Assembly: GCF_037963835.1 (NCBI RefSeq)
Contig: NZ_CP150145.1
Span: forward strand, 5,580,001 to 5,644,000
Length of the DNA stretch: 64,000 bases
Reading direction: 5' to 3'
Source of the DNA: Paenibacillus sp. FSL H8-0332
Lineage (GTDB): Bacteria > Bacillota > Bacilli > Paenibacillales > Paenibacillaceae
Shown: positions 18,553 to 25,885 of the stretch, in pieces
How positions within the stretch are numbered: position 1 is the first letter of the stretch
Layout: the number at the start of each line of letters is the position of its first letter
Translations under genes and position numbers: made by a program
Notes under the pieces: generated by a model
Told to the model about the DNA's origin: nothing
Seen by the model: only the letters and a program-made list of their open reading frames with translations
The model's database searches: none

Positions 18553-20100
18553 CTATCTCAGTCTTGTCGATTCATTCCAGCGGCACAGCTCCTGCACTAG
18601 TCCTTCAATGGTGGCTTCTTCCGGGAGCAGTCCCGGAGTGAGTCCTGCTTCGACTGCGGTCTGCTCGGTAACCGGGCCGATGCAAGCAATCTTAACGCCC
18701 GCCAGCAGCGCCAGCGGATCTTCCAGGCCCATCCGCTTCAGGATGCCGAGGAAATTGCGCACCGTGGACGAGCTGGTGAAGGTCACCGCATGAATGCGCT
18801 TCTCCTCCAGCAGCTTTACCAGTTCAATATCATCCTCGCCAGTGACAATCGTCTCATAAGTATCCACTTCCGTCACTTCCAGCCCCAGCTCCCTCAGCTT
18901 ACCAGGCAGCCACTCACGCGCCAAATCGCCGCGCGGAAGCAGCACCTTTTGCCCCGGCAGCAGCTGTGAGCCAAAAGCTTCAATCAGCCCTTCCGCCTGG
19001 AAACGGCCGGGCAGTTCCTCGGAGATCAGTCCGCGCTCTGCAAGCGCCGCGGCCGTACCCGGTCCCACAGCGCACAGCCGCGCCCCGTGCAGGCTGCGGA
19101 TATCCAGCTTCTGCTGCGTCAGATGACGCATGAAGAAGTCTACGCCGTTCGGACTGGTGAAGAACACCCAGTCGTACGCCGCAAGCCTGCCAAGAGCCGC
19201 AGCGATCTCCGCCTGCTTGTCCGCATCCCGCTGCATCACCGTCTCAATGACCGGGAACTCATACGGCTCGCCGCCCAGCTCCTCGATCCGGTCCACCAGC
19301 TCACTTGCCTGCGCGCGCGCCCGCGTCACTACAATGCGCTTGCCGAACAGCGGCAGCGCCTCCACCCACATCAGGTGCTCCCGCTGGAGCACAACGTCAC
19401 CGACCACAATAACCGCCGGGGGCTGAAAATCCGCTGCCGTAACCTTTGCCTCAATATCGGCCAGCGTTCCGGTCAGCGTCTCCTGATCCGCACGGGTCCC
19501 CCAGCGCACCAGCGCCACCGGGGTCTCCGGCGGACGGCCGTGCTTCATGAGCTGGGCGCTGATGTAACCGATTTTGGCGACACCCATCAGGAACACCAGC
19601 GTGCCTGTAGCATTCGTTACTTTATCCCATTGAATGGAATGATCCAGCTTATCCGGGCTCTCATGGCCCGTAATAATCGACAGGGAAGATGATGCCTCCC
19701 GGTGGGTCACCGGAATACCGGCATACGCCGGGACGCTGATGGCCGAGGTAATGCCCGGAACAATCTCATAGTAGATGCCATGTCTGCGCAGGAGCTCCGC
19801 TTCTTCACCCACCCGGCCAAAAATCACGGGGTCCCCGCCCTTCAGACGCACCACCGTTTTGCCCTCCAGAGCGAGATCCACCAGCAGCTGATTAATATCC
19901 TCCTGCTTCATCGTATGGCGGTCAGAGAGCTTGCCTACGTATATTTTCTCACCGCCGGGCTTCATCCATTTCAGCAGCCTTGGACTGGCCAGCCTGTCAT
20001 AGACCAGCACATCAGCCTTCTGGATACACTCCAGCCCTTTGACCGTAATCAGCTTCGCATCCCCCGGACCTGCACCTACCAGATATACCTTCCCCGCCAT
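18553..20100 (-). CDS. cobA-hemD: Fused uroporphyrinogen-III C-methyltransferase / uroporphyrinogen-III synthase
   Basis: 515 residues with two enzymes in one chain. Residues 1 to ~245 are an SAM-dependent SUMT (VYLVGAGPGDAKLITVKGLE, VRLKGGDPVIFGR, GITSAISVPAYAGIPVTHR). Residues ~255-510 are HemD (GKRIVVTRARAQASELVDRI ... DWVFFTSPNGVDFF ... VTFTSSSTVRNFL). It links ring closure to uroporphyrinogen III with the first sirohaem/corrin methylation. The start at 20100 has AAGGGG nine bases upstream; the ATG at 20109 lies directly on that site. SirC encoded upstream would use its precorrin-2 product. Confidence 0.95.
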   Translation of the reverse strand: MAGKVYLVGAGPGDAKLITVKGLECIQKADVLVYDRLASPRLLKWMKPGGEKIYVGKLSDRHTMKQEDINQLLVDLALEGKTVVRLKGGDPVIFGRVGEEAELLRRHGIYYEIVPGITSAISVPAYAGIPVTHREASSSLSIITGHESPDKLDHSIQWDKVTNATGTLVFLMGVAKIGYISAQLMKHGRPPETPVALVRWGTRADQETLTGTLADIEAKVTAADFQPPAVIVVGDVVLQREHLMWVEALPLFGKRIVVTRARAQASELVDRIEELGGEPYEFPVIETVMQRDADKQAEIAAALGRLAAYDWVFFTSPNGVDFFMRHLTQQKLDIRSLHGARLCAVGPGTAAALAERGLISEELPGRFQAEGLIEAFGSQLLPGQKVLLPRGDLAREWLPGKLRELGLEVTEVDTYETIVTGEDDIELVKLLEEKRIHAVTFTSSSTVRNFLGILKRMGLEDPLALLAGVKIACIGPVTEQTAVEAGLTPGLLPEEATIEGLVQELCRWNESTRLR

Positions 20101-20191
20101 CTCCGTCATCCCCTTATCCCTATACACATGCGATTCTGGCCTGCATAAGCTTCTCCCCAACCCACACTGTTTCCCTATCTCACCCTTACCC

Positions 20192-21136
20192 TTATTCCCT
20201 TACATCCGCCAAAATCTTCTCCGCACCTCTGGCCACCAGCTTACGCGCGACCTCCGCACCCAGCTCCACCGGATCTTTGCCGGTGCAGGTCTCCTTCAGA
20301 ATAACAGTACCGTCCGGTGTTCCGACCATTCCGGTTAACGTTATGGACGGACCCGCAGCTTCGCCTTCCGGCTCAAGGATCGCGTAGGCGCCAATCGGCA
20401 CCTGACAGCCGCCGTTCAGGGCGCCGAGGAAGGTCCGCTCCGCTGTCACCGTGAGTGCCGTGCGCTCATCATTATACAGCGCCAGCAGCTTGCGCAGCTC
20501 CTCATCGTCCTCACGGCACTCAATACCGAGTGCTCCTTGGCCTACAGCGGGCAGGCAGACCTCAGGCGGCAAATATGCCGTAATCCGGTCCTGCCATCCC
20601 ATCCGTGACAGCCCCGCCGCTGCCAGCAGAATCGCGTCATATTCGCCGCTCTCCAGCTTCTTCAGCCGCGAATCAATGTTGCCGCGTACCGGCTCAATAA
20701 GCAGATCCGGCCGGAGTGCAGCCAGTTGGCTGGAGCGCCGCAGACTGCTCGTGCCTACGCGCGCGCCTTGCGGCAGATCCTCCAAGCCCGCTCCGCTGCC
20801 CGAGATCAGAACGTCGCGCGGATCTTCACGCTTCGGCACCGCACCATTCATCAAGCCTTCCGGCAATTCGGAAGGCATATCCTTCATACTATGTACCGCC
20901 ATATCGATGTCCTTGGCCAGCATCGCCTGTTCAATTTCCTTGACGAACAGACCTTTGCCGCCCACTTTGGACAGGGTCACATCGAGAATCCGGTCACCCT
21001 TGGTCACAATCTTATGCACCTCAAAAGTAAAATCAAATCCATGCTCTCCGCTAAGCCGCTCCAGATCGGCAATCACATGCCCCGTCTGCGTTAAAGCCAG
21101 CGCACTTTGTCTGCTGCCCACGATAATCTTCCGCAT
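20192..21136 (-). CDS. hemC: Hydroxymethylbilane synthase (porphobilinogen deaminase)
   Basis: 314 residues. It polymerises four porphobilinogen units into hydroxymethylbilane for HemD. Motifs: IIVGSRQSALALTQ at the N-terminus, SMKDMPSELPEG, GTSSLRRSSQL, and the dipyrromethane-cofactor cysteine in LNGGCQVPIGAYA. The start has GGGGGAAUG upstream. It lies between the cobA-hemD fusion and the 51-bp repeat array, which occupies the ~610 bp separating it from sirC. Confidence 0.97.
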   Translation of the reverse strand: MRKIIVGSRQSALALTQTGHVIADLERLSGEHGFDFTFEVHKIVTKGDRILDVTLSKVGGKGLFVKEIEQAMLAKDIDMAVHSMKDMPSELPEGLMNGAVPKREDPRDVLISGSGAGLEDLPQGARVGTSSLRRSSQLAALRPDLLIEPVRGNIDSRLKKLESGEYDAILLAAAGLSRMGWQDRITAYLPPEVCLPAVGQGALGIECREDDEELRKLLALYNDERTALTVTAERTFLGALNGGCQVPIGAYAILEPEGEAAGPSITLTGMVGTPDGTVILKETCTGKDPVELGAEVARKLVARGAEKILADVRE

Positions 21137-21235
21137 GCCCCATTCCCCCTGTTCAAGTCAGTCCCTTATCCCCGCTGTTACCGCCGAACAACTTGCCCCT
21201 GGATTCGCTCGCCTGGGCTGATTCGGCCTAAATTC

Positions 21236-21661
21236 AGGTGTATTTATACACCTCATTTGCTCGATTGAGCCGTTTTGGCCGAATTCAGGTGTATTTATAC
21301 ACCTCATTTGCTCGACTGAGCTGATTCGGCCGTATTCAGGTGTATTTATACACCTCATTTGCTCGATTGAGCTGTTTCGGCCGTATTCAGGTGTATTTAT
21401 ACACCTCATTTGCTCGATTGAGCCGTTTCGCCCGTATTCAGGTGTATTTATACACCTCATTTGCTCGACTGAGCCGATTCGGCCGTATTCAGGTGTATTT
21501 ATACACCTCATTTGCTCGACTGAGCTAATTCGGCCGTATTCAGGTGTATTTATACACCTAATTTGCTCGCTTGAGCCGATTCGGCCGAATTCAGGTGTAT
21601 TTATACACCTAATTTGCTCGACTGAGCCGTTTCGCCCGTATTCAGGTGTATTTATACACCT
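21236..21661. repeat. Nine tandem 51-bp repeats each centred on an 18-bp inverted repeat
   Basis: AGGTGTATTTATACACCT starts at 21236, 21287, 21338, 21389, 21440, 21491, 21542, 21593 and 21644, exactly 51 bp apart. It has perfect 8-bp arms around TT. The 33 bp between copies (TTTGCTCGATTGAGC, then TTCGGCCGTATTC) vary at a few positions. Copies 1-6 continue ACCTCATTTGC and copies 7-9 ACCTAATTTGC, so there are two subfamilies. Degenerate half-units flank the array from about 21186 to 21700. Because 51 is divisible by three, long open frames appear on both strands, but none looks like a protein. Confidence 0.95.
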
Positions 21662-21749
21662 AATTTGCTCGATTGAGCTGATTCGGCCGTATTCAACGGC
21701 ACTTTTGCCCTTGATTCGTTCACCTCGGCGGCTCAGCTACTTCCGCCGC

Positions 21750-22397
21750 CTATTCCTCCCGGTGGCGCGCCACCCAGGCCTCAATCTCCTCGGATGTCCA
21801 TGGTATAAAGGTGCCCTGCCGCAGCTCATTCAACACATCCAGCTTCCCCAGCCGCTGCAAGAGCCGCGACCGGGTCTCTGCCGCTGGCTCCAGCTGCTTG
21901 ATGGCCTTCCGCAGCTCATACAAAAAATCCAGATACGGCTCGTATTCCTCGCCGAGCAGCCCCGCAATCTGCTGCGTAATCTCCGCAGCAGCAGACGGTC
22001 CCGCTCCCGAGGTCGAGACCGCAACCGTCAAGCGCCCGCGGCGAAGCACGCCGGGCGTGATGAAGGTGCCCGCCTCCGCATGGCTGGCTACATTAACGGG
22101 CAGCCCCAGTTGCCGGGCTTCCCCCGCAACAGCCTCATTCACCGCCCTGTTATCACTGGCGGCATACACCAGAACAGCTCCCTGGAGATCCCCGGGAGCA
22201 TACGGGCGGCTGATCCATTGCAGCCGCCCGCCATCCGCCATCGCAGACAGCGTTCCGCTAAGCGATGGGCTGATGATCACAAGCTCCGCACCTGCTTCCA
22301 GTATCGGGATCGCCTTACGTTCAGCCACCGCCCCGCCGCCAATTACCACCACTCGTCTGCCGCCCACATCCAGCATAATCGGCAAATACTTGTTCAT
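21750..22397 (-). CDS. sirC: Precorrin-2 dehydrogenase / sirohydrochlorin ferrochelatase-like
   Basis: 215 residues, the size of SirC/YlnF-type proteins rather than full CysG. The NAD-binding N-terminus is VVVIGGGAVAERKAIPILEA. The central VNVASHAEAGTFITPGVLRRGRLTVAVSTSGAGPSAAAEI matches the NAD-dependent precorrin-2 oxidase core. It would oxidise precorrin-2 made by the CobA domain to sirohydrochlorin for sirohaem. The start is 6 bp from the hemX stop. The repeat array begins about 50 bp past its stop. Confidence 0.88.
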   Translation of the reverse strand: MNKYLPIMLDVGGRRVVVIGGGAVAERKAIPILEAGAELVIISPSLSGTLSAMADGGRLQWISRPYAPGDLQGAVLVYAASDNRAVNEAVAGEARQLGLPVNVASHAEAGTFITPGVLRRGRLTVAVSTSGAGPSAAAEITQQIAGLLGEEYEPYLDFLYELRKAIKQLEPAAETRSRLLQRLGKLDVLNELRQGTFIPWTSEEIEAWVARHREE

Positions 22398-22403
22398 CCC
22401 ACC

Positions 22404-23240
22404 TCACTCCCCGCCCCAGCCATGGAACTCCGACCAGGAATTCAGCAGGAAGTTAAGAATAGTGAAGGCGTACCCGGCAATGGCCCAGCGGGCCATGACT
22501 GTACCGCTTCGGCGGCCGGAGAACTTCAGCACAAGGTAGACGATGTAGACGCCAAGGCCCGTAAGCGTAGTCAGGACTTTCGTATCCTGAAAAAGCGGCG
22601 CCCGCCCTTCCGCCACAATCGACAGCCCGGCAAGGATCAGCGAGGCCAGCAGCAGCGGAACTCCGGCCAGGATCGCCGTGTAGGAATATTTGTCCATGGT
22701 CTCCAGGCTCGGCAGCCTGCGGACACGGTCATCCCACTTCTTATTCTTAAGCTTGGTATGCAGGAATAAGTACATTATCGCAAATACCGTCCCCAGTGTC
22801 AGTGCGGCAAAGCTCAAATTGGCCAAAATAACATGCATCGCCAGCCACCCGTGCACCGCACTCCAGCTCTGCAGCGTATGATCCTCCGCCGTCAGCCATA
22901 CCCGGTTCAGCAGGAATACGCTGAATCCCGCCATACTGAGCAGCAGAACCGTGAACTCTCCGCCGCGCATATACGCCACTGCAAACGAAGTCACAACCAT
23001 ACTGAAGGAGAACCAGAAGAGGAAATCATAAGGCGTGAAAATCGGCAGTCCGCCCTCCTGAGAGAAGCGGATTGCAAGCCCCGTGAGCTGGAGTAGGCCC
23101 ACGACAGCAAGAAGCCCTGTGCCCAGCCGCTTTCCGCCCGGATTACGCCGAAGGCAATCCGAGAAAACAAACAGCAGGCTCAGGGCATATAGCAGCAGAG
23201 CGGCATCATATATTCCGTTCAGCAGTAGCATGTTGCTCAC
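22404..23240 (-). CDS. hemX: HemX-like membrane protein (CcsA/ResC superfamily)
   Basis: 278 residues with about eight membrane segments and WSAVHGWLAMHVILANLSFAA, which holds histidines in the arrangement seen in cytochrome-c assembly proteins. The ATG overlaps the hemA stop in ATGA. In B. subtilis HemX follows hemA and lowers the cellular level of HemA; the same gene order here suggests the same feedback role. Symbol assigned from position and topology. Confidence 0.88.
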   Translation of the reverse strand: MSNMLLLNGIYDAALLLYALSLLFVFSDCLRRNPGGKRLGTGLLAVVGLLQLTGLAIRFSQEGGLPIFTPYDFLFWFSFSMVVTSFAVAYMRGGEFTVLLLSMAGFSVFLLNRVWLTAEDHTLQSWSAVHGWLAMHVILANLSFAALTLGTVFAIMYLFLHTKLKNKKWDDRVRRLPSLETMDKYSYTAILAGVPLLLASLILAGLSIVAEGRAPLFQDTKVLTTLTGLGVYIVYLVLKFSGRRSGTVMARWAIAGYAFTILNFLLNSWSEFHGWGGE

Positions 23241-24628
23241 CCGCCAAGCAGAGCGGCTGGGGTAAGCACGGTCCCCGGCACCAGGATCTCTCCGCCGGAG
23301 ACCCGTTCAGCAGAGCTGCGCTTAGCCGGCTCTGCACCGCTTCCGGCCGGACCGGAATCGAGCTGCTCCTGCAGGGCAAAGATTTGGGTGAAGTACTCCA
23401 GTGCTTCATTCCCCTGCTTGCCGCCGGACATTTCCTTGATTACATTGATCGGATCATGCATCATCTGGTTGACAATGCTTTTGGTCAAGCGGCGGATCAC
23501 CTTGCGCTGATGCTCATCCAGCTCCGGCAGCTTGTTGAACAGACTGTCCATCGTATCTTCGTAAATTCCGTTTGACTTGTCCTGCAGCGCACGGATGACC
23601 GGTCTGACCCCAAGGGTCTTCAGCCATTGCTGGAATTCCGCCATCTCATCCTCAATCATGACTTCGATCTTGGCGGCTTCACTGCGGCGCATCTCCAGAT
23701 TGCTCTCCACAATCCCCTCCAGATCGTCAATATCATAGAGGAACACATCAGGCACACTTGCCGCTGCCGGATCAATATCCCGGGGTACAGCAATGTCGAT
23801 CATGAACAGCGGCCGTGATGGACGGCGCTTCATTCCCTCGGCGACCTGGGCTGCCGTAAGCACATAGCCGTCCGCACCCGTGGAGCTGATCACAATATCC
23901 ACCTCATCCAGAGACTTCAGCGCCTCGTCAATCGTGCTGGGCTTACCCGAGAACTTCTCGGCCAGCTCCATGGCACGGGACAATGTACGGTTGGCGACGA
24001 TCACCTCTGCGGCACCGCTGCTGTACAGATGCTTCACCGTCAGCTCACTCATTTTGCCGGCGCCGAGAATGAGCACCCGCTTGCCGGTGAACATGCCGAA
24101 GATCCGCTTGCCGAGCTCCACAGCCGCGTAGCTGACCGACACCGCGCTTTCGCCGATGGAAGTCTCGCTATGCGCCCGCTTACCAAGCGTCACTGCCTGC
24201 TTGAACAGCCGGTTGAACCAGGTCCCGGTCACACCCTCCGCCTGGGCAGTCAAAAATGCACTGCGCACCTGTCCCAGAATCTGCGTCTCGCCGATGACCA
24301 TGGAATCCAGACCGCAGGTTACGCGCAGCAGGTGGGCAATGGCCTGTTCGTCTTCATATATATACATATGCTGTGCAAAACTATCGCTTTTAACACCGAA
24401 CCACTGCTCCATGTAGCTGCGGATGAAATACCCGCACATATGAAGGCGGTCCACGACCACATAAATTTCCGTCCGGTTACAGGTGGCGACCAGAACCCCT
24501 TCCAGAACGCTCTTCGTCTGCAGCAATTGATGAAGCGCAGCAGGCAGATCCTTCTCGGCAAAAGCGAACTGTTCCCTCACCTCTACGGGAGCCGTACGGT
24601 AATTCAGGCCAACGACGACAATATGCAT
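23237..24628 (-). CDS. hemA: Glutamyl-tRNA reductase
   Basis: 463 residues. It reduces glutamyl-tRNA to glutamate-1-semialdehyde with NADPH, the committed step of the C5 haem pathway. Motifs: VVGLNYRTAPVEVREQFAF, the catalytic cysteine in VATCNRTEIY, SMVIGETQILGQVR, and the NADPH site VLILGAGKMSEL. The C-terminus carries an extra Pro/Ala/Gly tail after the dimerisation helix. It is the first gene of the hem operon, with a candidate promoter and a PerR-like box in its 5' region. Confidence 0.97.
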   Translation of the reverse strand: MHIVVVGLNYRTAPVEVREQFAFAEKDLPAALHQLLQTKSVLEGVLVATCNRTEIYVVVDRLHMCGYFIRSYMEQWFGVKSDSFAQHMYIYEDEQAIAHLLRVTCGLDSMVIGETQILGQVRSAFLTAQAEGVTGTWFNRLFKQAVTLGKRAHSETSIGESAVSVSYAAVELGKRIFGMFTGKRVLILGAGKMSELTVKHLYSSGAAEVIVANRTLSRAMELAEKFSGKPSTIDEALKSLDEVDIVISSTGADGYVLTAAQVAEGMKRRPSRPLFMIDIAVPRDIDPAAASVPDVFLYDIDDLEGIVESNLEMRRSEAAKIEVMIEDEMAEFQQWLKTLGVRPVIRALQDKSNGIYEDTMDSLFNKLPELDEHQRKVIRRLTKSIVNQMMHDPINVIKEMSGGKQGNEALEYFTQIFALQEQLDSGPAGSGAEPAKRSSAERVSGGEILVPGTVLTPAALLGG

Positions 24629-24743
24629 CGCTTGTTCACCATCCTAATCTCTATTCATTGGTGTAGGCTCTGTTACTGCTTAGCAGCAGATATTAGTATC
24701 AATTTCACAAGATCTCAAATCGCTGTGTTAAGTATATCACATC

Positions 24744-24772
24744 AAAATACGGCATTTTACATAACCTTTGAA
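24744..24772 (-). promoter_or_regulatory. Candidate hemA promoter
   Basis: Minus strand TTCAAA (24767-24772), 17-bp spacer, TATTTT (24744-24749). Spacing is ideal but both hexamers are imperfect. Confidence 0.45.
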
Positions 24773-24790
24773 CTATTTATGAATTACAGA

Positions 24791-24805
24791 TAATAATTAT
24801 TATAA
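24791..24805 (-). promoter_or_regulatory. PerR/Fur-like box upstream of hemA
   Basis: Minus strand TTATAATAATTATTA matches the PerR consensus TTATAATnATTATAA at 13 of 14 fixed positions. It lies about 18 bp upstream of the candidate -35 of hemA. hemA is a known PerR target in B. subtilis. The AT-rich setting raises the chance of a random match. Confidence 0.5.
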
Positions 24806-24928
24806 ATAAAAAGTTGGAAAAGCACCATGCTTTAGCATGAGTTATTTAGAGTTTATTTATGAATCCGCCACTTAACTGACTAATATCAAATCAAATAGAG
24901 TCACGTAACCTAACACAATGATGAAATA

Positions 24929-24957
24929 TTGACACACTTTATTACGGATGATAGCAT
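24929..24957 (+). promoter_or_regulatory. Candidate promoter of the purine riboswitch transcript
   Basis: TTGACA (24929-24934), 17-bp spacer, TAGCAT (24952-24957). The start would lie near 24964, about 95 bases before the aptamer. The -35 is perfect, the -10 poor. Confidence 0.5.
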
Positions 24958-25058
24958 ATAACAAATGATCTGAGTAATGTTTTATAACACAAATAACAAA
25001 TCAACTCTGATTACCCCCTTCAAAAGTCACTTCCATGTCAGTTATCTTAATTATTTCT

Positions 25059-25126
25059 CTTGTATAAGCCCGTTAATGTGGAATGGGCGTATCTACAGGC
25101 AACCGTAAATTGCCCCAGGCTACAAG
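25059..25126 (+). promoter_or_regulatory. Purine riboswitch aptamer, guanine-type
   Basis: Three-way junction: P1 CTTGTA (25059-25064) with TACAAG (25121-25126), P2 GCCCGTT/AATGGGC with loop AATGTGG, P3 GGCAA/TTGCC with loop CCGTAAA. The loops match the kissing loops of the xpt aptamer. J2/3 reads GTATCTAC against the usual GTTTCTAC. The discriminator in J3/1 (GGCTAC) is C, the guanine/hypoxanthine choice. It precedes three purine-salvage genes. Confidence 0.92.
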
Positions 25127-25219
25127 AGGCCAGACAAGACGCTGGAATCATCAGCAGAGAGCTTACGGCCAAGCCGGGCTTTTTCCTTCTGAGGTATTCT
25201 GTCTTGACTTAGGCCTCTT
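25124..25219 (+). promoter_or_regulatory. Riboswitch expression platform: terminator and alternative long stem
   Basis: A terminator-like hairpin (AGC..CGGC..GCCG..GCT followed by TTTTT) spans 25160-25184. A competing long-range stem is visible: AAGAGGCC (25124-25131) with GGCCTCTT (25212-25219), extended by CAAGAC (25135-25140) with GTCTTG (25201-25206). The first arm overlaps P1, so aptamer folding and this stem exclude each other. Ligand would therefore change how the region folds. Confidence 0.7.
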
Positions 25220-25266
25220 TCGTTCCTGGGGTTTTTGCCATCTATATAATAGAAGGAGTGAGGGCA

Positions 25267-25827
25267 ATGAGTGCATCCTACGCACGGTTAAGTGAGTCGA
25301 TCAGCCAGGCCAAGAATGTGAGGATCTACACCAATAAGGATACCGCCTATGACTTCAAGCTCTACCCCTTCGGAGAACGCGGAACGTACATCGCCCCCGA
25401 GCTGATCAGTGAGATTACGGATAGTCTGGCAGCGGCCATCACAGAGCAGTTCCCCGATTTCGATTACATCGTATCTCCTGAACCGGGAGGGCATACCTGG
25501 GGGATGCTGGCTGCTTACAAGCTAATGAAGCCGATGAATATCCTGCGCCTCAGCACGGAGCTGTATGAGAATTATGAGGTTAGTGTCCGGCGCGAGACGG
25601 CGTATAATGAGAATTATATATATTTTGACGGCTTCTCTTCCGGTGACCGTGTGCTGCTGCTGGATGATGTCATTAGTTCAGGGGCTACGATCCGCTGTAT
25701 TGCCGGGCAGATGTCTGTTATGGGGATTGAGCTTGTAGGGGTGCAGGCGATACTGGCCAAAGGAGAGCACTATAAGCAGCTTGAAGCGGACATTGGAGTT
25801 CCCATACGGTTTCTATCCAAGGTATGA
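25267..25827 (+). CDS. Purine-type phosphoribosyltransferase
   Basis: 186 residues. The PRPP-binding signature is VLLLDDVISSGATI. The rest (FDYIVSPEPGGHTWGMLAAY ... MNILRLSTELYENYEVSVRR) fits the type I PRTase fold of adenine/xanthine/orotate-like enzymes. The exact base is not evident. ATG at 25267 with AAGGAG at 25253-25258; a GTG at 25258 overlaps that site and is not used. It is the first gene after the guanine riboswitch and is followed by IMPDH and hpt, so purine-base salvage is the likely job. Confidence 0.85.
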   Translation: MSASYARLSESISQAKNVRIYTNKDTAYDFKLYPFGERGTYIAPELISEITDSLAAAITEQFPDFDYIVSPEPGGHTWGMLAAYKLMKPMNILRLSTELYENYEVSVRRETAYNENYIYFDGFSSGDRVLLLDDVISSGATIRCIAGQMSVMGIELVGVQAILAKGEHYKQLEADIGVPIRFLSKV

Positions 25828-25885
25828 AGTGTATACATTTACAATCGCAGCATATCTGCAAAATATAGCAGGGGAGTGACAAGCC

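Noticed and set aside
21158..21511. 117-residue minus-strand open frame of repeating 17-residue units, and a plus-strand frame across the same DNA
   Set aside because: Both exist only because the 51-bp unit is a multiple of three without stops. There is no ribosome site, the ATG falls inside a repeat, and frames are open on both strands.
21236..21661. CRISPR array
   Set aside because: Between palindromes the sequence is nearly the same in every unit, so there are no unique spacers, and no cas gene is nearby. It is a plain tandem repeat.
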